From the NCBI RefSeq assembly GCF_052115385.1, contig NZ_JBFRGP010000016.1, positions 1 through 64,000 of the forward strand: 64,000 nucleotides of DNA, in the 5' to 3' direction. The translations under genes were made by a program, and so were the position numbers. A model generated the notes under the pieces. The model was not told where the DNA came from, ran no database searches, and saw only the letters and a program-made list of their open reading frames with translations. The stretch comes from Dyella_D sp052115385. Its GTDB lineage: Bacteria; Pseudomonadota; Gammaproteobacteria; Xanthomonadales; Rhodanobacteraceae. The first letter of the stretch is position 1. The number at the start of each line of letters is the position of its first letter. Below, piece by piece: positions 14,209-24,619 of the stretch.

Positions 14209-16536
14209 ATGATTGTGACGGATACCAGCAGAGTTGATGTGTGCTATCGACCTTTACGCATTGGGTGGGCTGTTAAACAAGGGGATATTGATGCGGTTAG
14301 GCGTGCCATTCGATTTTCACATGCCCTATGGGGAGGGCGTTATAACCCTATTATTGTAGTGGATCATGAGCAGGACGCGATTGATTTAGTGGAGATGTTT
14401 GGCGTTGATTTAATATGCCCAATTGGGGATGCGCCGGAGATTGACCATTTTACTAAAAAATTTCCTCATCTAATTTCCCCGTTTTTCAACAGTGATGTAT
14501 TTATAAAGGATGAAAAATGGACGAGCTTTTCGTATGTATTAGATATTTACAACGCGATAATTCAATGGCGGCGCGAGCCGGAATGGAAGGTGACGAAAGA
14601 AAGTGGCTTGCGGCAGTACCATTGGGCAGAGGATGACCCGCTAGCTGATGTCTTTTTAATCCAATTCGGAGCATATCCAACTGCAGCAGAAGTAGGTACG
14701 GACTATGTCGAGCTTGTGAGGCGCGCGGCCGATTCAGCAATCTTTGAATTGGACGGGCGGGCTTGCATACCGGCGGATGCCCCCCGTCATCCTCATTTCG
14801 CGACTATCGGCCAAATGGGCGTCGATCGATACCTTAGCCAAGGGAGAGAGTGGAACTCTCCTGGGTTTTTTATAGGCAGCGCAAATGATTTCGAGGATAT
14901 CGTCTGTCATTGGAATCTAAGGGCGTGCGACGTAGGAGTGTGGTTCGTTGATCCTAATCATTTGCAACGATACGTCGATGTCATTCCTGCGTTAGAGGAA
15001 GCAATGCGTAGCGCTGTCAGCCATAAGCGGCATGAGTGGGATCGTCAACTCGCTGTTTGGTCGAGGCGTGACATCGAAGCTACGGCCAATGTGCTGAAAG
15101 GCATGGATTTAATTCATCGTCACATTTCGGGGCGCTTCTGGGATGGTAATTCCATTACGGCGCCGATGATGTCTTTTGGCGAAAAGTCAACTTTGGGGGT
15201 TATGGGTAATTCTGGTGAGAACCCCCGATTAAATTTTGCCCTTGAGGGTAAGCCTTTTAGTGACGACCATTTGTTTTTTAATCAACACTTGGTGGCATCC
15301 ATATCCATCGCTGGCGCACTTTATGGCAATGAGTCCTACACATTTGATGTGCCGTATGTCCCGGAACTAAACGAATTCTATGCCCGCTCCATGCACTACG
15401 ATTACAGCAAGGTTCGTGCCGAGCGCGGCCGTATTGGGCTTCTCATAACTGCGGGCCAACACGATGGCTTTCTCAATGCGCTACCGGTTGCAGATCTCGT
15501 GCAGCGCATCTTCTCATTGGGCGGATTTGAAGTGAAGTTGAGCGGCAGCGGAAGAATTGCGCGTCAGCTGTTAGCTCAGCTCGGTGGCCTTCAAGGAGCT
15601 CGCGCATTTAAAATTCCGGGTGTCCGAAAATTGATCAAGGACTTTGGGCCGCGGAGTACCTTCTCTCGTAAAACGGCATTGAATATCATTGCAGATAAGT
15701 TGCCAGGGCAGGCCACGAGCTCATTCGCAGCACATGTCAATCTTTTTTTAGAGCCGCGATCGTTTAGCGCTAAGCTTGCACCGGGCGATGTTTTTAGTTA
15801 CTTAGTGGGCAAGGGCTTATTCCGTATGGGGATGGATTTGGATTGCCCGACATGCGGAATGTCGAGCTGGGTGGCCGTCGATACATTAATGCAGCGCGTT
15901 TCCTGCGAGCTTTGTGGACTCGACTATGATGCGACGCGACAGCTGCTGGATAGCGAATGGAAGTTCAGGCGATCCGGTGTATTGGGAGCGGAGAGGAATG
16001 CACAAGGCGCCGTGCCCGTTGTATTGGCGTTGCAGCAGTTGGGGGCGAATCTGGATGCTGGATTGCGTAAGAATATGTACTCGCCCTCAATTGATCTAAA
16101 ACCCGTTAAGGGTGGGGAGTTGCCGACTTGCGAAATCGATTTCGTATGGCTGTCGGAAAGTTACCGGTCTAACCGCACTTCAATAATTCTGGCGGAATGT
16201 AAGGATCAGGGAGGGCTTACATTGGATGAATTTAAGCGCGACTTGGACAATCTTCGCCGCGTAGCTGAAGCTTTGCCTGGCGATAGATTCAATCCATACG
16301 TTCTTTTCGTGAAACTGGCGCCATTTACTTTAGAGGAGATTGCGGAGGCGCGGAAATTGAATGCGCAATTTCAATGCCGTGTAATTTTGCTGACAGCGGA
16401 CGAGCTAGAGCCTTATCACATCTACGAGCGCCATAAGAATAATGAGGACCGCTATTTGGTGGGTGATCCCGATGATTTAGCTAGAGCCACCGCGCTGCTT
16501 TATTTTGGCGGTGAGGATGTGCAGGGGCGGGCTTAG
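14209..16536 (+). CDS. Large zinc-knuckle and PD-(D/E)XK nuclease-like protein, candidate defence effector
   Basis: 775 residues from the ATG at 14209. No family name is known to me. Residues about 15-45 (RPLRIGWAVKQGDIDAVRRA, then SHALWGGRYNPII) form a conserved-looking entry domain. The middle 400 residues are a globular region. A Cys4 knuckle (CPTCG at about 546, CELCG at about 566) precedes a C-terminal restriction-like fold with CEIDFVW near 641 and ILAECKDQGGLT near 661, a D...ExK signature, and a helix FKRDLDNLRRVAEAL. Codon use (TTA, ATA, AAT) is AT-richer than all neighbours, which points to transfer. It is a single gene, with no methylase or helicase beside it. Confidence 0.8.
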   Translation: MIVTDTSRVDVCYRPLRIGWAVKQGDIDAVRRAIRFSHALWGGRYNPIIVVDHEQDAIDLVEMFGVDLICPIGDAPEIDHFTKKFPHLISPFFNSDVFIKDEKWTSFSYVLDIYNAIIQWRREPEWKVTKESGLRQYHWAEDDPLADVFLIQFGAYPTAAEVGTDYVELVRRAADSAIFELDGRACIPADAPRHPHFATIGQMGVDRYLSQGREWNSPGFFIGSANDFEDIVCHWNLRACDVGVWFVDPNHLQRYVDVIPALEEAMRSAVSHKRHEWDRQLAVWSRRDIEATANVLKGMDLIHRHISGRFWDGNSITAPMMSFGEKSTLGVMGNSGENPRLNFALEGKPFSDDHLFFNQHLVASISIAGALYGNESYTFDVPYVPELNEFYARSMHYDYSKVRAERGRIGLLITAGQHDGFLNALPVADLVQRIFSLGGFEVKLSGSGRIARQLLAQLGGLQGARAFKIPGVRKLIKDFGPRSTFSRKTALNIIADKLPGQATSSFAAHVNLFLEPRSFSAKLAPGDVFSYLVGKGLFRMGMDLDCPTCGMSSWVAVDTLMQRVSCELCGLDYDATRQLLDSEWKFRRSGVLGAERNAQGAVPVVLALQQLGANLDAGLRKNMYSPSIDLKPVKGGELPTCEIDFVWLSESYRSNRTSIILAECKDQGGLTLDEFKRDLDNLRRVAEALPGDRFNPYVLFVKLAPFTLEEIAEARKLNAQFQCRVILLTADELEPYHIYERHKNNEDRYLVGDPDDLARATALLYFGGEDVQGRA

Positions 16537-16603
16537 CGCTCTTTTTTTCTTGTGCACCGGGCAGTGGTTAGGGTGGCATGTTGCATGCGTTGTCCCACAA
16601 ACT

Positions 16604-16613
16604 GTTGAAAATT
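16604..16613 (+). repeat. GTTGAAAATT motif near the right island end
   Basis: Third copy of the ten-base motif found twice at the integrase end, 95 bases before the attachment core. The placement at both ends suggests recombinase accessory sites. Confidence 0.35.
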
Positions 16614-16707
16614 GTCCGGCTTCAACATGTAAATGCTTGGGTTAGTAAGGCCGATTGTTTAAAATTGGTCGCTTTAAGTCATTGAAGATAAAGCATAAGC
16701 GTGTTGC

Positions 16708-16752
16708 CTGTTAATCAGGGGGTCGTTGGTTCGAGTCCAACATCGGGCGCCA
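16708..16752 (+). other. Attachment site: 3' fragment of a tRNA-Asn(GTT) gene
   Basis: The 45 bases from CTGTTAATC (anticodon loop, GTT) through the T arm (GTTGG TTCGAGT CCAAC) and acceptor strand to CCA are a perfect tRNA-Asn 3' half. Upstream bases do not form a D arm, and the anticodon stem no longer pairs at both ends. Identity therefore begins in the anticodon loop, the classical crossover site. This is the right attachment site of the island. Confidence 0.85.
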
Positions 16753-16928
16753 AATATCACAAAGGGCTGCGAGCGATCGCGGCCCTTTGCTTTTGTCTGC
16801 GGTCGATGGGCGAAACAAGTTCTGGCTTGCGCCGTGCTGATGACCCGGCAGGTCTCGCTCGCCGCCAGCGACCAGCAAGGTATATTCCCGATCGGCTGGC
16901 ATGTCAGCCATTACAGGGGAAGTAGACG

Positions 16929-18017
16929 ATGACGAGGTTGAGCGCGCTGGCCCTGGGGCTGGCGGTATGGGTGTGGGTGGCGCAAGCGAATTGCGCTGGC
17001 GCGCCAGGCAACGGTACTCAACAGAAGGTAAGTCTTTCGCCCCCGTGCAAGGGAAAGCCGGCCAAGGTCGATGACGAAGGCTTCGTCGTCATCGGCGGCA
17101 TCGAGCAATGGGTGACGGCGAAGGGAGATAGCTGTGCCAATCCCGTGCTTCTCTTCATCAGCGGTGGTCCGGGCAATCCGCTCAGCGGCATTTCCGACAG
17201 TGTCTATGGCGCCGGGCAGCGCGACTTCATCGTCGTCCAGTGGGATCAGCGCGGTTCGGGCATGACGTATGGGCGCAGTCCTCCCGCGCCGGATGAAAAG
17301 CTCACCATTGCGCGGATGGCTCAGGACGGCAACGAGCTGGCCGCCTATCTCGCAAGGCGCTACGGCAAGCGGAAGGTCATTCTGTGGGGTAGCTCGTGGG
17401 GCTCGATCCTTGCCGTGCACATGGCCAAGGCGCATCCGGAGCTGTTCTATGCCTACGTGGGCACGTCGCAGGTCGTCAATTCGGTGGAAACCCAGGGCGA
17501 GAGCTACAAGAAGCTCCTTGCACTGGCGACGAGCGCGAACGACAAGGAATCGCTGGCCACACTCGAACAGGTCGGAACGCCTCCGTGGACCGATCCGCAC
17601 AGCTTTGGAAAGGTGCGCCGGATCATCCGCAAATACGAAGCGAAGGTTACGCAGCCGCCGCCGGACAGCTGGCATCGAGCGCCCGCCTACATCACGCCCA
17701 AGGCAGAAGCGGACTACGAAGCCGGCGAGGACTATTCCTTCCTGAACTTCGTCGGCATGCACGGCGACGGCATGCTGTCGCAGGTCGATCTGCCTAAGCT
17801 GGGTACGGACTTCGCCATCCCGATGTATTTCATCGAAGGCGCGCACGATCTGCTTGCGCCACCGGAAATGGCGCGCCGGTATTACGAGTCGATCAGCGCG
17901 CCGCACAAGGGTTGGGTGCTGCTCGAGCATTCCGGGCACGATCCGAACCAGGAAGTCGTGGACGCCGAGTACAAGGTGCTGCGCGAAAGCGTGCTCCCGC
18001 TGACTCGCGGCAGATAG
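16929..18017 (+). CDS. Secreted alpha/beta hydrolase, proline-iminopeptidase-like (peptidase S33 family)
   Basis: 362 residues. A signal peptide covers residues 1-20 (LSALALGLAVWVWVAQANC). The hydrolase core shows the oxyanion line SGGPGNP, the WDQRGSGMT strand, the nucleophile elbow GSSWGS, an Asp in EGAHDLLAP and a His in EHSGHDP, so the Ser-Asp-His triad is complete. It probably acts in the periplasm on small peptides or esters. It is the first core gene right of the island. A ribosome site GGGGAAGT precedes the ATG. Confidence 0.85.
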   Translation: MTRLSALALGLAVWVWVAQANCAGAPGNGTQQKVSLSPPCKGKPAKVDDEGFVVIGGIEQWVTAKGDSCANPVLLFISGGPGNPLSGISDSVYGAGQRDFIVVQWDQRGSGMTYGRSPPAPDEKLTIARMAQDGNELAAYLARRYGKRKVILWGSSWGSILAVHMAKAHPELFYAYVGTSQVVNSVETQGESYKKLLALATSANDKESLATLEQVGTPPWTDPHSFGKVRRIIRKYEAKVTQPPPDSWHRAPAYITPKAEADYEAGEDYSFLNFVGMHGDGMLSQVDLPKLGTDFAIPMYFIEGAHDLLAPPEMARRYYESISAPHKGWVLLEHSGHDPNQEVVDAEYKVLRESVLPLTRGR

Positions 18018-18148
18018 CGCGGGCGGCCCCGGAGGCTGCGGTGGCTGTGCAACTGCGATGAGTTGCCCAACTTAAAGGACTTGCCTCGCGGTAAGTCCTT
18101 TTGTTCGGGCTGCTTGAAAGCCTGCCGGCGAAGATCGCTTTGCCGGGC

Positions 18149-18550
18149 TTATGGCTGGGTTTGCTGGTTTATCAGCAGCGATGTGTTGCGCATCCAGAGC
18201 TGGCTCGGCTCGGAAGGATCAGAAGGCTCATCGAGACCCTTCACCAACACCAGCTGCTCGCTCGTTCCCTGCTCGATGCGGACGATCTTCACCGCCTCGG
18301 GCTTGTCGAAGGCGGCGCAGCGCCCGTTGATGTAGCTGAAGAACCCGGCCTTGTCGCCCTGCTTGGCAAGACCCCCTGCGGTCTCCAGCTCCTCCTTCGA
18401 TTTGCATCCGATGGTTGCGTGCCTGGCGTAGACCGTCTGCCCTTCCTTGAGCGTGCCGCCATCGGCGGAAGGTGCCGTGGGGCCGTGATGGCAGCCAGCC
18501 AGGCTTGCGGCCAGGGCCACGACCCACCAGCTGCGACGCGAGAGCTTCAT
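18149..18550 (-). CDS. Predicted lipoprotein of unknown function
   Basis: 133 residues from the ATG at 18550, chosen because it opens a type II signal peptide ending in LAGC. The mature part starts with a flexible linker and contains two Cys (IGCKSKEE, NGRCAAF) that may form a disulphide. It is likely anchored in the outer membrane facing the periplasm. No family is recognised. Confidence 0.75.
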   Translation of the reverse strand: MKLSRRSWWVVALAASLAGCHHGPTAPSADGGTLKEGQTVYARHATIGCKSKEELETAGGLAKQGDKAGFFSYINGRCAAFDKPEAVKIVRIEQGTSEQLVLVKGLDEPSDPSEPSQLWMRNTSLLINQQTQP

Positions 18551-18593
18551 GACCTTCCTTTGTCCAAGTGAGGCCGCATCATAGCCGCTGGCT

Positions 18594-19145
18594 TTACGCG
18601 CCTGCGCACTGGCGCAACTCCGCTGGCGTGGCCTTGTCGCCGCGCACGCGGCCGGCATTCGACACCTTCACGCTCAGCGCCCGGCTGTCGATGCCGCGAT
18701 GGCAGATCAGCAAGGTGATGTTGCTGCCGCCGGCCGAGCCATCGGGCTGGAACTGCACGCTGCGTCGCCCCTGCGCGCTGCGGATGCTCAGTTGTCCGGA
18801 CGGGCTGGCGCGACGGACTCTGGGCAGTCCTTCAAGCTGACCCGTTCGCTCGCCGCGCAGACCCACCAGCCAGCTGCCTTCCCAGCCGGCCTCATCGCTG
18901 CAACGCTCCCCGTCGCGGCTGGGGCAGGCGAGCGCGACCCGGCCGCTCTGTACGGCGAGCCCGCGAGCATGGTTGAGCATCGCGATCAGCCCGGTCTGCG
19001 CGCTGCGCAATTCACTGTTGGCCAGCACGCGCTTCAGCGAAGGCAGGCCGATGCAGGCCAGGACGGCGGCGATCGCGAGCACCAAGACCTGCTCGATCAG
19101 CGTCACGCCGCTGGGCGGGATACGGCATGGCGGCAGGCCTGGCAT
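18594..19145 (-). CDS. GspH/FimT-type pseudopilin
   Basis: 183 residues from the ATG at 19145, behind AGGG. The prepilin motif SGVTLIEQVLVLAIAAVLACIG has the family hydrophobic stretch with Glu at +5. The GspH-like body follows (LKRVLANSELRSAQTGLIAMLNHARGLAVQ, then a CPSRDGERC loop). Such minor pseudopilins are processed by the prepilin peptidase and prime type IV pilus or type II secretion fibres. It stands alone here, without other pilin genes. Confidence 0.85.
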   Translation of the reverse strand: MPGLPPCRIPPSGVTLIEQVLVLAIAAVLACIGLPSLKRVLANSELRSAQTGLIAMLNHARGLAVQSGRVALACPSRDGERCSDEAGWEGSWLVGLRGERTGQLEGLPRVRRASPSGQLSIRSAQGRRSVQFQPDGSAGGSNITLLICHRGIDSRALSVKVSNAGRVRGDKATPAELRQCAGA

Positions 19146-19231
19146 GCTTGAGACCCTGTGGAAACCAAGGCCCATGCTAGGCCGCCGTCCACCCCCTGCC
19201 TGCCGTCCTTTCACCACAGGCCCTGTCAGAG

Positions 19232-19256
19232 CCTGCTGACAAACCTTGTCAGCAGG
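19232..19256. promoter_or_regulatory. 11-bp inverted repeat upstream of uvrB
   Basis: CCTGCTGACAA pairs perfectly with TTGTCAGCAGG around ACC. It lies between the pseudopilin start and uvrB, 41 bases before the uvrB ATG. It is not followed by a T tract, so an operator is more likely than a terminator. It does not match the LexA consensus I know for this group. Confidence 0.4.
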
Positions 19257-19296
19257 AGCAATTTAAAATGTCCGGAAACGACCGCATGTGACTGCC

Positions 19297-21321
<2,025 letters not shown>

Positions 21322-21394
21322 GCGGGCCGCCAGTTGTGGCTGCCGGGCGGCTCGTGTATGCTACGCGGCTCGCGCCGTGCTGCGGTGCGACTGT

Positions 21395-21469
21395 GGGCGG
21401 TTAGCTCAGCGGTAGAGCACTTCCTTGACATGGAAGGGGTCACAAGTTCGATCCTTGTACCGCCCACCA
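21395..21469 (+). tRNA. tRNA-Val (GAC)
   Basis: A 75-base cloverleaf with acceptor GGGCGGT pairing with ACCGCCC, D arm GCTC/GAGC, anticodon loop TTGACAT (anticodon GAC), T arm ending in TTCGATC and an encoded CCA. It stands alone and is followed by a terminator. Confidence 0.95.
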
Positions 21470-21476
21470 TCTTCCG

Positions 21477-21525
21477 AAGCCGGAATTCTCAAGAGCTTGG
21501 CTCTCCTGGGGTTCCGGCTTTTTCT
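21477..21525 (+). terminator. Rho-independent terminator of tRNA-Val
   Basis: AAGCCGGAA at 21477-21485 pairs with TTCCGGCTT at 21512-21520 and is followed by TTTCTTT. An inner stem AAGAGC/GCTCT shortens the loop. Confidence 0.8.
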
Positions 21526-21690
21526 TTGCCCGCTCGCCGGGCTGCATGGCGACTGGCCGACCTGGCCGTCACGGATCATCCGCAAGACTGACCGGCGAAT
21601 CCCGCCGGTTTCGGTGGTGCAGCCACGCCATCGAAACACCTGCAGGGCGGGCCGCTTCTGGCCATGGAAACAGACAACGGGGATCTCACG

Positions 21691-23286
21691 ATGAGCGTTG
21701 GCAAGTCGCTGCAAGACGACCTTTCGGCACCGGACGGCTCCGGACTTGTCGGTCACCAGTTCGGCCTGCCCGGCTCGGTGGCGCGCACGGTCCAGGACAA
21801 GCTCGGCGATGTCGTGACCATCAAGGATTTCGGCGCGGCCTGCGATGGCATCCATGACGACACGGACGCCATCAACCGCGCGCTGGCTTCAGGCGTATCG
21901 CGCCTGCGCTTCGTGGGGACCTGCCTGGTTTCGAAAACGCTGTTCTATCCGAGCGATATCGTGATCGAGTTCGACCACGGCGCGTCGGTTATCCCGGTGC
22001 CGCTGGATGAGTTTCAGAAGTTGGATCTCAATGGCCTCGATTGGGGCTATGCCATTTTCATGAACGTGAACTGGCAGGCCGCGACCATCACCGACAGCCA
22101 CGCCAGCTTCATCAATCCCAGGTGCACGCCGACATCCGCCTGGGATGGCCATTTCATCAGCGCCCGCATGTTCGGCAACCTGCAGGTCATCGGTTCGTAT
22201 TGCACGAACATGGCCGACGTGGTCTCCAGCATGGCTTGCCGCGACGTGATCGTGCGGGATGGCTGGTGCCAGGCCATCAGCAACTGCGCCTACGATTTCT
22301 GGGAAGGCCCGACGCGCATCTCGGTGCTCAACTGCACGGGCTATGACGTCAACGCCGGCGTCAACTTCAACGGCACCGATACCGGCGTCGTGCTCGGGCT
22401 GGTCGCGGACACCTTGCAGGTCGACGGCTGCCGGTTCTTCGGCTGTCCTGCAGGCGGCATTTACGTGGCGCCGCTCAATGCCGCCTCGACCTGCACCCAT
22501 ATCAAGATCACCAACAATCTCATCGACCAGGCCGGAGGCGTCGTTGGTACTCCGTCCGGTGCCAGCTGGAACGGCATTACCGTGCTGCGCTCGACGGCGG
22601 TCGAGATCCGCAGCAACACCTTGTCGCGTATTCCTTACACCGCGGCGCCGCTTATCGTCGGCCTCGATCCCGCGGGGTATGGCCATACCGCCTACGTCAC
22701 CGACAACACGATCCTGGGCAGCGCGATCGGTTCGACCGCTTATATCCAGGTCTACGGCGCGCATTCGAAAGTCGAGAACAATCGCGCCATCGGCAGCACG
22801 GCGGAGGGCGGTTACGGCATTGCGGTGAATTCGCCGACCACGGTGGTGGGGCCGAACGATATGGCCGGCGCCAGCACCTACGTGGCCAACCAGAACCAGG
22901 GTGGCGGCGCCACGCCGCCGGCGCTGCAATGGGAGCAGGACAGCGCGAACGGCGAATGGCGCTATCGCCAGCCGCTCAAGGCGCCATCGGTGCGACAGGA
23001 CGCCAGCTATGCGCTGGTCGCCACGGGCACCGACCTGGCCACGGCGCTGGCGCTCACCGGCCCCTACAGCTTCGTTTCGGCCGGCGACCCGAATGCCGGC
23101 GTGGTGCTTCCCGCCAATGCCGGGCGCACCGGCGAGGAATGGGTCGTGTGGAATTACACCGGAAATATCCTGATCGTCTATGCCGCTGCAGGCGATACCA
23201 TTTCCGGTTCCGCCTCGCTGGCACTGTCGCATGGCGAGAAAATGCGTCTGGTGGCCATCACGCCGACCCTTTGGATCATCGCCTGA
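21691..23286 (+). CDS. Right-handed beta-helix protein, phage tailspike/pectate-lyase-3 type
   Basis: 531 residues; the ATG at 21691 has GGGGA 7 bases upstream, unlike the ATG at 21664. The line TVQDKLGDVVTIKDFGAACD, then GIHDDTDAINRAL, is the hallmark of tailspike and Pectate_lyase_3 head regions. Parallel beta-helix turns follow (ITNNLIDQAGG, EIRSNTLSRI, VTDNTILGSAI, VENNRAIGST) and then a C-terminal cap domain. There is no signal peptide, so it is not an ordinary secreted lyase. It probably binds or cleaves a surface polysaccharide and is a stranded phage gene or an acquired polysaccharide enzyme. Confidence 0.75.
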   Translation: MSVGKSLQDDLSAPDGSGLVGHQFGLPGSVARTVQDKLGDVVTIKDFGAACDGIHDDTDAINRALASGVSRLRFVGTCLVSKTLFYPSDIVIEFDHGASVIPVPLDEFQKLDLNGLDWGYAIFMNVNWQAATITDSHASFINPRCTPTSAWDGHFISARMFGNLQVIGSYCTNMADVVSSMACRDVIVRDGWCQAISNCAYDFWEGPTRISVLNCTGYDVNAGVNFNGTDTGVVLGLVADTLQVDGCRFFGCPAGGIYVAPLNAASTCTHIKITNNLIDQAGGVVGTPSGASWNGITVLRSTAVEIRSNTLSRIPYTAAPLIVGLDPAGYGHTAYVTDNTILGSAIGSTAYIQVYGAHSKVENNRAIGSTAEGGYGIAVNSPTTVVGPNDMAGASTYVANQNQGGGATPPALQWEQDSANGEWRYRQPLKAPSVRQDASYALVATGTDLATALALTGPYSFVSAGDPNAGVVLPANAGRTGEEWVVWNYTGNILIVYAAAGDTISGSASLALSHGEKMRLVAITPTLWIIA

Positions 23287-23390
23287 GCATTGGCGCTTTG
23301 CCCGCAGCAGGGCCGGCGTGCGGCGGTGACCGCTTGATATAAACTGCCCCGCTGGCCGCATGGCCCAAGCGCCGCACCATGGAGCAAGGA

Positions 23391-24515
23391 ATGACTGGTA
23401 GAACTCGACTGGACGGCATCGAGTCGTTGCGTGCCTATGCCGCCGTATCGATTGTTTTCTTCCACCTGATCGGCTCCGGCGGCGCCACCGTCCCGGACAG
23501 CCTCAGTTTCATCAAGACCCATTTCGGCTTCGGCGTGCCGCTGTTCTTCGTGGTCAGCGGCTTCAGCCTGGCCTATGGCTATTGGGGCAGGCTGTCCGGC
23601 GAAGGCCAGCTCGGCACTTATTTCCTGCGCCGTTTTGCGCGTATCGCGCCCTTGTTCTACGCGGTGCTGGCGTTTCAGCTTCTCAACGTGTGGTTTGAAG
23701 CCCACGTCAAGTTCGCGCCGCTGGACGTCGCGCTCAATGCGCTGTTCGTGTTCAACCTGGTGCCGCACTTGAACGAGGGCATCGTGCCGGCCTCATGGAC
23801 GATCGGCGTGGAGATGCTGTTCTACGTGATCTTTCCGCTGAGCCTGCTGGTGTGCAGCAATCTCCGTCGGACGCTTTTCGTGCTGGCCGTATCGATTGCG
23901 GTTTCGACCGCAGCGACCATCGATCTGAAGTCGCTGGAAACCGTGTATCCCAGTTTCGTCTATCACAACGCCGTTTCGCAGCTTCCGTACTTCATCTGGG
24001 GCATGGCGTTTTTCCATGTCCAGCGCGTTATCGCCCAGCATGTGGATGCAAGGCACGCGAGGATGATCTGCTGGGGCCTGTGCGCACTGGGGTTGGCGGG
24101 CATCTACACCTTGTATGCCAGCAGCACGCTCTACATGTTCTTCTGGACGCGCGGCCTGCGCCCCACCTGGGACATGCTGTGGGGCATCCCGTTCGGAATG
24201 CTCTGCCTGGCGATGGCGCTGCACCCCTCGCGCCTCCTGTCCAATCCGGTGACCCGTTATCTGGGCAAGATCAGCTTCAGCCTCTACCTCGTGCATCCGA
24301 CCGTGCTCTTCAAGTTCGGCCGGGCGGGTCTGTACAACTGGGTCTATGCCAAGTTGCCGGGACACGAGGCGCTGGCTTACTTCGTGTGTCTGCTGATCTC
24401 GCTGGCCGTCATTACGGCGATCTCGGCCGTGACCTTCCGCCTGATCGAGCAGCCGGGCATGAACTGGGGCAAGCGGTTGGCCTCCCGCAAGGAAGCGGTG
24501 CTGGCGCCGGCGTAG
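23391..24515 (+). CDS. Membrane O-acyltransferase (acyltransferase 3 / OafA family)
   Basis: 374 residues with GGAG 6 bases before the ATG at 23391; a start at 23379 has no ribosome site. About ten membrane segments are visible, together with the family entry RLDGIESLRAYAAVSIVFFHL (the RxxR/His active site region) and FFVVSGFSLAYGY. Such enzymes transfer acetyl groups to O-antigen, exopolysaccharide or peptidoglycan sugars from the cytoplasmic side. Placement directly after a tailspike-like gene suggests modification of a surface polysaccharide receptor. It ends at a strong terminator. Confidence 0.85.
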   Translation: MTGRTRLDGIESLRAYAAVSIVFFHLIGSGGATVPDSLSFIKTHFGFGVPLFFVVSGFSLAYGYWGRLSGEGQLGTYFLRRFARIAPLFYAVLAFQLLNVWFEAHVKFAPLDVALNALFVFNLVPHLNEGIVPASWTIGVEMLFYVIFPLSLLVCSNLRRTLFVLAVSIAVSTAATIDLKSLETVYPSFVYHNAVSQLPYFIWGMAFFHVQRVIAQHVDARHARMICWGLCALGLAGIYTLYASSTLYMFFWTRGLRPTWDMLWGIPFGMLCLAMALHPSRLLSNPVTRYLGKISFSLYLVHPTVLFKFGRAGLYNWVYAKLPGHEALAYFVCLLISLAVITAISAVTFRLIEQPGMNWGKRLASRKEAVLAPA

Positions 24516-24561
24516 CGGACCTGTGGCCGCATCCCCTTGTACCGCCCGGCAATTACCGTTA

Positions 24562-24595
24562 AAAAACGGCGCGATCGAAAGATCGCGCCGTTTTT
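24562..24595 (+). terminator. Rho-independent terminator after the acyltransferase gene
   Basis: CGGCGCGATC and GATCGCGCCG form a perfect 10-bp stem with a GAAA loop. It is flanked by A5 and T5, so it is bidirectional in form. Confidence 0.92.
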
Positions 24596-24619
24596 GCATT
24601 CGGTAACCAGGAGTACGTG

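Larger units (their letters stand above)
1..16752. mobile_element. Genomic island with prophage remnant, inserted in a tRNA-Asn gene (left end outside window)
   Basis: The segment starts with a tyrosine recombinase and an excisionase-like gene and ends at 16752 with a 45-base copy of a tRNA 3' end (anticodon loop to CCA) that has no 5' half. That is the usual scar of integration into a tRNA gene. Between them lie phage early genes, a truncated portal gene and AT-richer cargo with no housekeeping function. Right of 16752 the base composition and gene content are those of the core genome. The intact tRNA-Asn should lie left of base 1 in the same orientation. The left limit is therefore not known. 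Confidence 0.8.

Noticed and set aside
16711..16911. 66-codon frame ending in MLDSNQRPPD on the minus strand
   Set aside because: Well-known artefact of reading a tRNA 3' end in antisense.
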